Assembly (NCBI RefSeq): GCF_014836405.1
Contig: NZ_JACSQU010000001.1
Span: 1,426,001-1,490,000 of the forward strand
DNA: 64,000 bases
Direction of reading: 5' to 3'
From: Brevundimonas guildfordensis
GTDB taxonomy: Bacteria; Pseudomonadota; Alphaproteobacteria; Caulobacterales; Caulobacteraceae
Shown here: one piece after another, positions 34,803 to 43,474 of the stretch
Position numbering within the stretch: position 1 is the stretch's first letter
How the letters are laid out: every line of letters starts with the position of its first letter
The notes under the pieces: model-generated
The model's database searches: none
What the model was told of the DNA's origin: nothing
Seen by the model: only the letters and a program-made list of their open reading frames with translations
Position numbers and translations under genes: made by a program

Positions 34803-35597
34803 GTGACGCACTTGATCCTTCTGGCGGGCGGACTAGGTCTGATCGTGGGCAGCTTTCTGGGTCTTGTCAGTCTACGCTTGCCCCGCGGCGAAGATGTCGT
34901 CGTGCAGCGCTCCCGCTGCGGCTCGTGCGAGCGTCCTCTCAAGCCTTGGCGGATGATCCCCGTCGTCAGTTGGGCGATGTCACGCGGGAAATGCAGCGAT
35001 TGCAACGCGGCCATTCCCCTAAGATACCCCCTGATCGAACTGGCCGCCGCCGCGATCAGCGTGTGGGCGGCGCTGCGCTTCGACGATCCCGCCTGGGCTT
35101 TGGCGGGCGCGGTGTTGGGCTGGCAACTGTTGCTGATCGCCGTCATCGACGCCGAGCATTTCTGGTTGCCGGACGCCCTGACGCTTCCACTGTTTCTCAG
35201 CGGACTGTTCGCAGCGGTGGCGCTGGATCCCGCGAACGTGCAGAGCGGTCTGCAGTGGTCGCTGATCGGGCCGTTGCAAACTCCTCTGATCGGCGCAGCC
35301 GCCGGTTTTGGGGGGCTTTGGCTGCTGGCCTTTGCCTATCGGCGCCTGCGCGGACGCGAAGGGCTCGGCGGGGGCGATCCGTTCCTGTTGGGCGCGATCG
35401 GCGCCTGGGTCGGCTGGATGGGCCTCCCCAGCGTACTCCTTTGGGCGTCGCTGAGCGGCTTGAGCGTCGTCGCGGCCAAGGTGGTCCTGCGGCGTCCCGT
35501 CGCGGCGACTGATCGCCTGCCCTTCGGCGTCTTCCTGGCGATCGGGGCCTGGCTGACCTGGCTTTACGGCCCCCTGGGTGTGGGCCTGCCGACCTAG
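34803..35597 (+). CDS. type 4 prepilin peptidase (A24 family)
   Basis: A 264-residue bifunctional leader peptidase/N-methylase-type enzyme with about seven membrane helices. Both zinc-like pairs C39/C42 and C64/C67 are present, as are the two catalytic aspartates D116 (AVIDAEHFWLPD) and D192 (GLGGGDPFLLG). Such enzymes process type IV pilins and type II secretion pseudopilins. No pilin or secretion gene is visible here, so its substrates lie elsewhere. GTG start behind AGGAAAG. Its stop overlaps the stop of the convergent TonB-like gene as CTAG. Confidence 0.9.
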   Translation: MTHLILLAGGLGLIVGSFLGLVSLRLPRGEDVVVQRSRCGSCERPLKPWRMIPVVSWAMSRGKCSDCNAAIPLRYPLIELAAAAISVWAALRFDDPAWALAGAVLGWQLLLIAVIDAEHFWLPDALTLPLFLSGLFAAVALDPANVQSGLQWSLIGPLQTPLIGAAAGFGGLWLLAFAYRRLRGREGLGGGDPFLLGAIGAWVGWMGLPSVLLWASLSGLSVVAAKVVLRRPVAATDRLPFGVFLAIGAWLTWLYGPLGVGLPT

Positions 35598-36475
35598 AGC
35601 GAGAGTAGGTCGGACCAGCGCCAGCGGCCGCCGTTGCCCAGCGCGACGCGCGGCGCGCCCGGTTGGTCGCTAAGCGTCAGCAACACATAGCCGTTCACCG
35701 TCTCAGCCTTACAGGCGCGCGGCGAGAAGCCGACCGTCACGGCGATGGCCTGACGCACCCCGGCCAGCCCCTTGCCTTCTTCGCCAGGGCTTCGCAGCCA
35801 GTCGCCGTTCCACATCAGGATGGCCCGGCCCGACGCGCCGGAGGAGCGATAGGCCTGGCCGATGGCGCCGTTGATGCGCGGATCGTTGCGCAGGGCGTCC
35901 TGAATGCGCTTGACCATATCGCAGCCCTGTCCCGAGCCCCCGCCCACGCCAGAGCCGGATCCCCCTCCAGAGCCGCCTGCGCCGGAGCCGGCGCCGCCGC
36001 CGCCGCCGCTCCCCTGCCCCGCCGTTAAAGCGCCGCTCAGCGCGCCCTCGCCGAGCAGCACGAATGACACGCTGGGCTCAGGCGCCGAAATCGGCAACGG
36101 CTCGACCTGCGGCGAGCGGGGCGTCGGGCGACTGGGACGGGGCGTAGGGGGCGTCGGCGCCGTGGCTCGAGCCTTCTCTGGCGTTTTGGCAGGGACCGGC
36201 ACGGCCGCCGCAACGGCAACCGCGGCTGGCGCCGGTTCCGGCTCAGGCGCAGGTGCGGCCTCGGATCCGCCCGCTGGCGCATCGCCGGGCGCAGGCTCGG
36301 ACGTCGGGGGCGGAGGCGGCTCCACCAGGATCACCTCGACCGGCGGCGCCAAGGCCGGCTCCACGACAGGCTTGACCGGGGCGGTCATGATCACCGCCAC
36401 GACCAAGCCATGCGCCGCCAGGCTGGCGGCAACCGACAAGGCCTTTGAACGTTTCCGCCTTGAATCCCGGCTCAC
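35594..36475 (-). CDS. TonB-like periplasmic protein with Pro- and Gly-rich linkers
   Basis: A 293-residue protein with a single N-terminal membrane anchor (about 11-33), a long Pro/Ala/Glu-rich region (about 36-130), a Gly/Ser run (about 152-184) and a C-terminal domain from Cys185 to Leu293 with a second cysteine (SPRACKAETV). The architecture is like TonB or GspC-type bridging proteins, but the C-terminal domain does not carry an obvious TonB signature. The end WRWSDLLSL is conserved-looking. It converges with the prepilin peptidase. Function by homology is not secure; an envelope-spanning connector is likely. Confidence 0.6.
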   Translation of the reverse strand: MSRDSRRKRSKALSVAASLAAHGLVVAVIMTAPVKPVVEPALAPPVEVILVEPPPPPTSEPAPGDAPAGGSEAAPAPEPEPAPAAVAVAAAVPVPAKTPEKARATAPTPPTPRPSRPTPRSPQVEPLPISAPEPSVSFVLLGEGALSGALTAGQGSGGGGGAGSGAGGSGGGSGSGVGGGSGQGCDMVKRIQDALRNDPRINGAIGQAYRSSGASGRAILMWNGDWLRSPGEEGKGLAGVRQAIAVTVGFSPRACKAETVNGYVLLTLSDQPGAPRVALGNGGRWRWSDLLSL

Positions 36476-36761
36476 CCCTGGCGGCCCTCTACGCTACAGG
36501 TTCGGCGAACAACCAACAATGAAACTCGCAACAAAAGCGTCTCGCCTCCAGATCGCGCGAAGCTGATCACCCGAGAGCGTCAGGAAAATGGCAGCCTCTG
36601 ATAGGCCCGGAGTCAACACGAGAACCGATTATTGAAATTATTTTATAGTTAAGCTGAACCTTTTCACTTCTTCGCGCTTCATTGCTCCGCCGTTTTACAA
36701 CCGACACCGGTGCGGCGCGTAACACCCCCGGAAGTTGGGCCGGGCACGAAGGAGACTTGAT
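36476..36761 (+). promoter_or_regulatory. AT-rich upstream region of the OmpA-like gene
   Basis: Between 36620 and 36700 the composition is unusually A/T-rich (around TTATTTTATAGTTAAG at 36639) for this genome, in a divergent 286-base gap. It probably holds the promoter of the OmpA-like gene, and a promoter for the TonB-like gene on the other strand. No gene is visible. Confidence 0.4.
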
Positions 36762-37331
36762 TTGATCAAATTGGCACCCAGAACCGCAATCGTCGGCGCC
36801 ATCGCCATGCTTGGCATCGCCGTCAGCGGCTGCGCCAGCCATCGGTTCGTCCGCGACAACGTCCAGGTGGTGAACGAGCGGGTCGACGGCGTCGACGCCC
36901 ACCTCACCCAGGTAGAAGGCACCGCCGGCGAAGCCCTCGCCCGCGCCAACGCCGCTCATAAGCTGGCCCAGGGCAAGTTCTTGTACGAAGTCGTTCTGTC
37001 GGACGACTCGGTGAAATTCCCGGTAAACCACACTGAGCTGTCGCCCGAGGCCGAACAGCGCCTGGCCGAACTGGTCCAGCGCCTGCGCGCCGAGAACGCC
37101 AATGTCTACCTGGAAATCCAGGGCCATACCGACGCTACCGGCTCCGACCAGACCAACGAGCGTATCGGTCAGGAACGTGCCGAAGCCGTGCGTCGCTTCC
37201 TCAGCGACCAGGGCATCGCGCTTAACCGCATGGCGACCATTTCCTACGGCGCAGCCAAGCCGGTGGCGCCGAACAACACCCGTGAAGGCCGCGCCCAGAA
37301 CCGACGTGTGGCCATCATGGTTCTCGCCTAA
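36762..37331 (+). CDS. OmpA-family outer membrane lipoprotein
   Basis: A 189-residue lipoprotein with lipobox AVSGC (Cys24), a heptad-like helical stretch with a repeating Val/Ala pattern (around 35-70), and an OmpA C-terminal peptidoglycan-binding domain (QGHTDATGS, then RAEAVRRFLSDQG and AQNRRVAI). It would link the outer membrane to the cell wall. TTG at 36762 follows GAAGGAG by seven bases and gives the correct lipoprotein signal; earlier codons read as filler. Two hairpins follow the gene. Confidence 0.88.
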   Translation: MIKLAPRTAIVGAIAMLGIAVSGCASHRFVRDNVQVVNERVDGVDAHLTQVEGTAGEALARANAAHKLAQGKFLYEVVLSDDSVKFPVNHTELSPEAEQRLAELVQRLRAENANVYLEIQGHTDATGSDQTNERIGQERAEAVRRFLSDQGIALNRMATISYGAAKPVAPNNTREGRAQNRRVAIMVLA

Positions 37332-37345
37332 CGACAGCCGGCTTT

Positions 37346-37374
37346 CGTTTCAGCCTCCTGCCCCGGCTGAAACG
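37346..37374 (+). terminator. first of two hairpins after the OmpA-like gene
   Basis: CGTTTCAGCC (37346-37355) and GGCTGAAACG (37365-37374) form a perfect ten-base stem with a nine-base loop just after the OmpA-like stop. Probably stabilises the mRNA 3' end or aids termination. Confidence 0.55.
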
Positions 37375-37377
37375 AGG

Positions 37378-37416
37378 AACGGCGGCGTCCCGCAAGGGGC
37401 GCCGCCGTTTTCTTTT
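37378..37416 (+). terminator. second hairpin and terminator after the OmpA-like gene
   Basis: AACGGCGGCG with matching CGCCGCCGTT forms a GC-rich stem around a short interior, followed by TTTTCTTTT. It follows a separate ten-base hairpin, so the gene has a double termination region. Confidence 0.75.
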
Positions 37417-37497
37417 GGCCTTCGCGGCGCCCAGCGCCTTGTCGACCCAGGTACGCAGGAAGCGCAGTTCACCGTCGGACCGCGACACCTGCGCTCG
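37411..37497 (-). pseudogene. possible remnant of a methyltransferase N-terminus
   Basis: On the minus strand a short open stretch reads SRSDGELRFLRTWVDKALGAA, with an in-frame stop just upstream and a terminator downstream. RFLRTWV is reminiscent of the N-terminus of PmtA-type phospholipid N-methyltransferases, which then continue quite differently. It may be a decayed fragment. Evidence is weak. Confidence 0.2.
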
Positions 37498-37681
37498 CTA
37501 GGCGGCCAGATGGCGGGCGCGGAGTTTTGCGGGACCGACGCGTCAGACCATAGCTTGCCTTCCCACGGCTGACGCGGCATCAGGGCGTCCTCACCTTGGA
37601 CCTGGCCGTCACTGACGCCGGGTGGCTATCCCCGCCGCCGATCCGCAGGGAAACCGAGCCGCCGCGTCGCGGCTCATCCAG

Positions 37682-39166
37682 ATGAACCTCAGAATGTCCC
37701 TAATCGCTTCCGCGCGTCAGGAGTGGCTCGCCAACCCCCGCCGCGACCTGCTTGCCGGCGCCGTCGTCGCCCTGGCCCTCATTCCTGAGGCTATCGCCTT
37801 TTCGATTATCGCCGGTGTTGATCCGGCGGTCGGGCTCTACGCCAGCGTCGTCATCGCGGTGACTATCGCCTTCGTCGGCGGGCGGCCGGCGATGATATCG
37901 GCGGCGACAGGGGCCATGGCCCTGCTCATGGTCACCCTCGTGCGGGACCACGGCCTCGAATACCTGTTCGCCGCCTCGGTTCTCTGCGGCGTCATCCAGA
38001 TCGTCATCGGCCTGCTGAGGCTGGGCCGGTATATCAAGTTCGTCAGCCGCAGCGTGATGACCGGTTTCGTCAACTCGCTCGCAATCCTGATCTTCCTGGC
38101 GCAAATGCCGGAGCTTATCGGCGCCAACTGGCAGACCTTCGCCATGGTCGCGGCGGGGCTGGCGATCATCTATGGCTTTCCGCGGCTGACGCGTGCCATT
38201 CCGGCCCCGCTAGTGGCCATCGTCGCGCTGAGCGCATTCGCCATGATGACGGGTCTGGACGTGCGCACCGTGGGCGACATGGGCCAGATGCCGTCGAGCC
38301 TGCCGGTGTTCCGCCTGCCCGCCGTCCCCCTGACCTGGGAAACGCTGGCGATCACCGCCCCTGTGTCGGCGACGCTCGCCTTCGTCGGCCTGCTGGAAAG
38401 CCTGCTGACCGCCAACCTGTTGGACGACATCACCGACACGCCGTCCGACAAGGATCGCGAGACGCGCGGTCAGGGCATCGCCAACATCCTGTCGCCCCTG
38501 TTCGGCGGGATGGCGGGCTGCGCCATGATCGGCCAGTCGATCATCAATGTGACCTCGGGCGCGCGCGGGCGGCTCTCGACCCTGTGGGCCGGGCTGTTCC
38601 TGCTGTTCCTGATCCTGGTGCTGCAGGACTGGGTCGCGCGCATCCCCATGCCCGCCCTGGTGGCGGTGATGATCATGGTCTCGATCGGCACCTTCGACTG
38701 GCGTTCGGTGCTGAACATCCGCTCCACCCCGTTCCAGTCCTCGATCGTCATGATCGCCACCACAGTCACCGTCGTCCTGACCCACGACCTGTCCAAGGGC
38801 GTCGTCCTGGGCGTCGTCCTTTCCGCCGTCTTCTTCATGCGCAAGGTCAGCAAGACCATCGCGGTGACCGAGGTCCCGGCCGAGGACGGCGTGCTGCGAT
38901 ACCGGGTTTCCGGCCAGCTGTTCTTCGCCTCGGCCGAGCTGTTTGCGGCGAGCTTCGAGCATCACGGCCAGCCGCGTCGCGTCGAGATCGACATGGCCGA
39001 AGCGCATCTGTGGGATCTGACCGCAGTCACCGCTCTGGAGAAGGTCGTGTCGCGCTATAGGCGGCAAGGCGCCGAGGTCGCGGTGACCGGGATGAACGAA
39101 GCCAGCCGCGGCCTGATGGCTCAGATGGGCCGACACGACGCCATGCCGACGCCCGCGACGCTCTGA
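37682..39166 (+). CDS. SulP family anion transporter with STAS domain
   Basis: A 494-residue protein. It has about 10-12 membrane helices, with [36 protein letters not shown] as the SulP entry signature, then [23 protein letters not shown] sequence, and a C-terminal STAS domain (about 410-490; [23 protein letters not shown]). Such proteins carry sulfate, bicarbonate or other anions. The open frame begins at GTG 37622, but ATG at 37682 (or 37694) starts the part that matches the family. No clear ribosome binding site for any. Substrate unknown. Confidence 0.88.
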   Translation: MNLRMSLIASARQEWLANPRRDLLAGAVVALALIPEAIAFSIIAGVDPAVGLYASVVIAVTIAFVGGRPAMISAATGAMALLMVTLVRDHGLEYLFAASVLCGVIQIVIGLLRLGRYIKFVSRSVMTGFVNSLAILIFLAQMPELIGANWQTFAMVAAGLAIIYGFPRLTRAIPAPLVAIVALSAFAMMTGLDVRTVGDMGQMPSSLPVFRLPAVPLTWETLAITAPVSATLAFVGLLESLLTANLLDDITDTPSDKDRETRGQGIANILSPLFGGMAGCAMIGQSIINVTSGARGRLSTLWAGLFLLFLILVLQDWVARIPMPALVAVMIMVSIGTFDWRSVLNIRSTPFQSSIVMIATTVTVVLTHDLSKGVVLGVVLSAVFFMRKVSKTIAVTEVPAEDGVLRYRVSGQLFFASAELFAASFEHHGQPRRVEIDMAEAHLWDLTAVTALEKVVSRYRRQGAEVAVTGMNEASRGLMAQMGRHDAMPTPATL

Positions 39167-39208
39167 ACAGAGCCGAACCTCGGCTGGCGACGAAGCTCCG
39201 GCTCAGGA

Positions 39209-39580
39209 TCAGGCGGCCGCTCGCCTCCTCGTGGAGAGGCAGTAGCCCATCGTGACGATCATGCCGACGATCACCGCTGCGCATCCTCCCGCCACAGCGA
39301 CGGGGACGGGCGCGAGCATCCAGAGCCCCGCGTAAACGAGACCGCTCAGGACCATCGACCACCCTCCGACGCGTTGCACGCGGCGCGCCTTCTCGGCGGG
39401 GACCCAGGCCTTGGGCATCCGGTTTCCGATCCACACGAGCATCAACCCGGTCGCGCCCATGACGATGCGGGTCGCCGCGTCCCCATCGATAAGGCCCGTG
39501 CTCCTTGCGGCGGTGGACGCCAGCGCCACGGCGATCAGCCCGCCAGCGATAGCCAGGCTTTTGACGATGTCCTTATTCAT
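39209..39580 (-). CDS. SdpI-like membrane protein
   Basis: A 123-residue protein with four hydrophobic segments and a motif GATGLMLVWIGNRMPK followed by a charged loop and VGGWSMVLSGLVYAG. It resembles the C-terminal part of SdpI, the Bacillus protein that confers immunity to the SdpC toxin and titrates the SdpR repressor. The start overlaps the end of the adjacent ArsR/SdpR-like gene by four bases, exactly the sdpR-sdpI layout. Full SdpI is longer, so this is a reduced homologue; immunity function is not shown. Confidence 0.7.
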   Translation of the reverse strand: MNKDIVKSLAIAGGLIAVALASTAARSTGLIDGDAATRIVMGATGLMLVWIGNRMPKAWVPAEKARRVQRVGGWSMVLSGLVYAGLWMLAPVPVAVAGGCAAVIVGMIVTMGYCLSTRRRAAA

Positions 39581-39870
39581 TTTCCGGTATCCTTGATGGC
39601 CGGCGATGCGGCGCCTGGTTCGAGAGAGTTGACGAAGCCGAGCAGCGCTTCTTCCAGCACCGACAGCTTCAGATGGTAGATGACGGCCTTGCCGGCTTTC
39701 TCGGCGTGGACGAGATCAGCTTCCTTCAGCACCGCAAAGTGAGCCGACATCGTGGGCTTGGAGACCTCGAAGTGATCACTGATCTCACCCGCACTCATGG
39801 GGCCGCCCCGCAACATCTGCAGCACGCGACGGCGGGTCGGATCCGAAAGAGCTTTGAAGACAGCGTTCAT
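39577..39870 (-). CDS. ArsR/SdpR-family repressor
   Basis: A 97-residue winged-helix protein: MNAVFKALSDPTRRRVLQMLR, then AGEISDHFEVSKPTMSAHFAVLKEADLV and a wing with GKAVIYHLKLSVLEE. This closely follows SdpR autorepressors and lacks the cysteine sensor motif ELCVCDL of metal-responsive ArsR proteins. ATG at 39870; upstream in-frame TTG is improbable. An A/T-rich palindrome 10-27 bases upstream is a likely operator. Stop overlaps the start of the SdpI-like gene. Confidence 0.85.
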   Translation of the reverse strand: MNAVFKALSDPTRRRVLQMLRGGPMSAGEISDHFEVSKPTMSAHFAVLKEADLVHAEKAGKAVIYHLKLSVLEEALLGFVNSLEPGAASPAIKDTGK

Positions 39871-39879
39871 GATGAGACA

Positions 39880-39897
39880 ATTAGCTAAATATCTAAT
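39880..39897 (-). promoter_or_regulatory. A/T-rich palindrome upstream of the SdpR-like gene
   Basis: ATTAG (39880-39884) and CTAAT (39893-39897), spacer eight, in an A/T-rich patch 10 bases from the repressor start. It also holds TATTTAGC-like sequence on the minus strand that could be the -10 region. Likely autoregulatory operator. Confidence 0.45.
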
Positions 39898-40143
39898 CGT
39901 TGTCAACGGAGGATGCGGGTTTGGAGAGCGTTGCTGGCGGATCTGAAGGTGGTCTGAAGGGCCTGGAACGGTTTTGGACGGTCGACAGCCGAGGCATCAT
40001 AGCTGTCCGGGCAACTCAAGAGCGGCTCACCAGAGGCCGATAGACGCCGGGTCCAGATCTGAGCGCGCCAGTTAAAAACTCTGTCCTCTGCCGCATCCAC
40101 TCTGCTACGCAGATCACGACAATATGTGAGCAGGAGAAGCGCT

Positions 40144-43100
40144 TTGCATAACAAACTGGTGCTGGCCGCGTCGGTCTGGTTGTTGAGCACTTCCGCCATG
40201 GCGGGCGAGACCATCTTGCGCGCCCCCACGCCCGACTGGATTCCGGCAGTTGCGCCTCATCTGTCCAACAAGCCGGACAACCCGTCCCAACACGTTCGCT
40301 ACGAAGTGGTCGAAAGCCATGTGCGCGCCTTCGACGCCCATACCGAAACCTATGTCCGCATGCGACTGCGGGTGCTGTCGCCCCTGGGTCTGCAACAGGC
40401 TTCTCAGTTGGGCCTGGTATGGAACCCGGCCTTGCAGACCCCTACCGTTCACCACGCGAGCATCATCCGCGCGGGAGAAACCGCCGACATTCTGGACAAG
40501 GCCGACTTCACCATCCTCCGTCGCGAGGCGGCGTTGGAGCAGTCTCTGCAGATCAATGGCGTCCTGACCGGCGTTCTGGTGAACCCCGACATCCGCGTCG
40601 GCGACACCATCGACTTTGCCTATTCCATCCGCACGCAGTTCGACGTGTTCGACAACCCGCTCGAGACGCTGGCCTATTCCTACTCGCCCACGCCAGTAGA
40701 TCTGGGCGTAACGACGATCAGCTGGCCGGCAGCGATGAGGGTGCAAACCCGCGCCGGACGGCACGCCGTCCTTCCCCCGATCAGCCAGCAGGGCGACTTC
40801 AAGATCCTGACCCATCGCATAACCGACGCCGAAGGGGAGATCTATCCAGACACCATCGCCACCCGCTCTCTTCCGGATTATGGCTGGCAGATCAGCAGCA
40901 TCCCGCAATGGGGGACCATCGCGGACCACATCCGCACCGCCTATGATCAAGCCAGCGCCTTCCCCGACGCCGCCGACCTGGCCGCGCATGTGGCGCGGAT
41001 AAAATCCGAGCACGCGACTCCAGAAGCCCGCGCCCTGGCGGCGCTGCGGCTGGTTCAGGACGAGGTGCGCTATATGGCCCTGACGCTCGGCGAGGGCGGC
41101 TGGTTGCCAACCTCAGCTCGCGAAGTCTGGGCCCGCCGTCAGGGCGACTGCAAGGGCAAGACAGTGCTTCTGGTCGCCCTGCTGAGGGAGTTGGGGATCG
41201 ACGCGATTCCCGTGCTGGTGTCGTCGGAGAACCTGCCGCTCGACAAGTATCTGCCGATGGTCAGCGCGTTCGACCATGTGATCGTTAAGGCGCGCATCGA
41301 CGGTGAGACCTATCTCATGGACGGCGCGCGAATTGGCGACCGCAGCCTGACGCCGGACATTCCGCTGGTTCACGAATACGTTCTGCCCATAGCGGCGCAC
41401 GCTCGTCTGGAGCCGATCCCGCTCAGACTGCCGCCGCGCCCGACCGGTACGATGCATATCGAGATCGACTTTTCGGACGGCATCTACAGCCCCGCGCGCG
41501 TGACATTGACCGATATCGACCGGGGGCACAGCGCCACTGAAATGCAGGCTGCCCTGGCGCAGGCTCCGGCGGCCGAACTGAGCCGCTGGTATGATGAGCG
41601 CTGGACCACATTCCTAAAGGATTACGGCCAGATTTCGGACCTCAAGAGTCAGTGGGAGTACCGCGAGGATACGCACGAATTCGTCGCCAGCGTGACGGCT
41701 CGCATCGCCTTCGACTGGAGCGGCGGACCGGTCGACATCCCTTTGGCGCACGTCACGTGGAAGGGCTCTGAGCCGCACAAGAACGAAAGGTTCAAGGACG
41801 CCGATCACGGCGTGCGCTTCCCCAGTTCGTCCTCATTCCGCACCACCGTCATCCTGCCCGAGGGCGAGGACGTCGTTGACGTCTCGGTCCAGCCTTATGA
41901 GGTCCAGGCGGGTGCGAACCGCTACTTCCGCACCGTCCGGCGCAACGGCAACCGGCTGGAAACGGATCGTGGCTCGATCGCATTGCGCCCCTACGCCACT
42001 GCGGCGGAAATCCAGACCGAACAGGCGGACATGGACAGCTTCAAGGAGCTGAAGGCCACCATGCGGGTGAGGCGCGGATACACAATGACCGCGGCTGACC
42101 GTCAGACCCTGGCAACAGCTCCCGAGGGCCATCCGGAGGTCGCCCTGCGTCGCGGCTATGCCTTGCATAATGGAGGCGATTATGCCGGAGCCATCGCCCA
42201 ATTCGACGCCGCCATTGCGGGCTTTGCTTCGCCCCACGCCAATGCCTTGGCCAATCGCGCCCTGACCTATCTGGCGCTGAACGAGCTGAAAAAGGCGCGC
42301 GCGGACATCGTGGCGGGCGACGCCGCCGATCCGGACGAAATGATCCTGTTCCACGCGAAGGGACGTCTGGCCGAGATCGAAGACGATGATCTTGAAGCCG
42401 TTCTGGCCTTCACCGGCGCTCTTCGCTCGTGGCCTGAGAACACCCACGCCCTTTACCGCCGCGCCGCAGCCTATGAGCGGATGGGCCAGTCGGCCCGCGC
42501 CCTGGCCGATCTGGAGCGCATCAACGCGCTGCAACCACAGGACAACGGCGCCAAGACCGAACTGGCGACCCAGTTGCTAAGAATGGGCCGCGCCGAACAG
42601 GCCTATGAACAGGTCGGCCAGGTGGCGCAGGCCATCGGCTATCCCGACGCCAGGGTCCAGCTGTTCATCGGCATGGCCCAGTCTTTGGCGTCCAACCTCA
42701 AGCCCTCAGATCCCGCCATGGCCGAGGCGGTCCTTACCGGCGCACTGTCGGTAGAAGGCGACTTCCCCGCCCTGCTGATCGACCGCGCCGGAATCCGAGA
42801 GATGCGGGGCGACAGCCGGGGCGCCGCCTCCGATATGGCGCGCTTCAAGCAGCTGACCCGGATCAACCTCGACGATCCCGCTCAGGCCTGTGTGTCGCAG
42901 ACCCTTTTCCGGCACAGCCGCGACGCTGCGCTGACCATGTGCGACAAGGCGATTGAGCGTAAAGGAGACGACGCCAAGCTCTACATGCGGCGCGGATATC
43001 TGCTGCACGCCCTGAACCGCGAAAGTGAGGCCGTCGCCGCCTATCGCATGGCGACGGAATTGGACCCCTCCAACCAGCAGGCCCGCTACGGTCTAGGCAG

Positions 43101-43224
43101 AATACTCAAGGACACCGGGCACGTCGCCGACGGCGACGCCCTCATGGCCGCAGCGCTGAGCTCCGACCCGAAGGCTAACGAAGGATACAACACCCCGCTG
43201 CTCGAGGTCAGAGGCAGCAACTAA
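40144..43224 (+). CDS. DUF3857/transglutaminase/TPR protein, 1026 aa
   Basis: A large secreted protein: signal peptide MHNKLVLAASVWLLSTSAMA if started at TTG 40144, behind AGGAGAAG with a six-base gap. An N-terminal DUF3857 domain (about 50-230) is followed by a transglutaminase-like domain with C336 (GDCKGKT), H378 (FDHVIV) and D393 (LMDGAR), the usual triad. After a beta-rich region come TPR repeats to the end (from about 665), such as ALHNGGDYAGAIAQFDAAI and ALYRRAAAYERMGQSARAL. Possibly crosslinks or hydrolyses periplasmic or surface substrates. GTG at 40126 is an alternative start. No close partner. Confidence 0.85.
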   Translation: MHNKLVLAASVWLLSTSAMAGETILRAPTPDWIPAVAPHLSNKPDNPSQHVRYEVVESHVRAFDAHTETYVRMRLRVLSPLGLQQASQLGLVWNPALQTPTVHHASIIRAGETADILDKADFTILRREAALEQSLQINGVLTGVLVNPDIRVGDTIDFAYSIRTQFDVFDNPLETLAYSYSPTPVDLGVTTISWPAAMRVQTRAGRHAVLPPISQQGDFKILTHRITDAEGEIYPDTIATRSLPDYGWQISSIPQWGTIADHIRTAYDQASAFPDAADLAAHVARIKSEHATPEARALAALRLVQDEVRYMALTLGEGGWLPTSAREVWARRQGDCKGKTVLLVALLRELGIDAIPVLVSSENLPLDKYLPMVSAFDHVIVKARIDGETYLMDGARIGDRSLTPDIPLVHEYVLPIAAHARLEPIPLRLPPRPTGTMHIEIDFSDGIYSPARVTLTDIDRGHSATEMQAALAQAPAAELSRWYDERWTTFLKDYGQISDLKSQWEYREDTHEFVASVTARIAFDWSGGPVDIPLAHVTWKGSEPHKNERFKDADHGVRFPSSSSFRTTVILPEGEDVVDVSVQPYEVQAGANRYFRTVRRNGNRLETDRGSIALRPYATAAEIQTEQADMDSFKELKATMRVRRGYTMTAADRQTLATAPEGHPEVALRRGYALHNGGDYAGAIAQFDAAIAGFASPHANALANRALTYLALNELKKARADIVAGDAADPDEMILFHAKGRLAEIEDDDLEAVLAFTGALRSWPENTHALYRRAAAYERMGQSARALADLERINALQPQDNGAKTELATQLLRMGRAEQAYEQVGQVAQAIGYPDARVQLFIGMAQSLASNLKPSDPAMAEAVLTGALSVEGDFPALLIDRAGIREMRGDSRGAASDMARFKQLTRINLDDPAQACVSQTLFRHSRDAALTMCDKAIERKGDDAKLYMRRGYLLHALNRESEAVAAYRMATELDPSNQQARYGLGRILKDTGHVADGDALMAAALSSDPKANEGYNTPLLEVRGSN

Positions 43225-43474
43225 ACCAGAGGTCGATTGCGTCGTCATACCACCACGGCAGGCGAGGCGCCTGACCCCATCGCCGAAACGATCACGCCCG
43301 GCACGATCAGGGCCAGCGAAGCCAATCACCCAGACCACGATCGCGTCTGGTCGAGACAGGCAAGCGTCCCAGTCGCCGCAAGCTGACCGCTGCGTCCATG
43401 GGGCGAGCAACAGTAATGTCTAAGGGCGTACCCTGTCACGCCGTCTACCAGCTCGCGCTGCATCCTGGATGTGA
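43225..43474. other. intergenic stretch, no gene recognised
   Basis: Between the convergent DUF3857 and Slam genes. A 26-codon hydrophobic frame on the minus strand (about LASLALIVPGVIVSAMGSG) follows an in-frame stop and could be a remnant, but it is too short to support. No clear terminator seen. Confidence 0.3.

Noticed and set aside
35594..35597. CTAG overlaps at convergent stops (also 60863-60866, and TTAG at 50029-50032) as a designed signal
   Set aside because: Overlapping stops at close convergent genes are expected by chance in compact genomes; no shared hairpin is seen.
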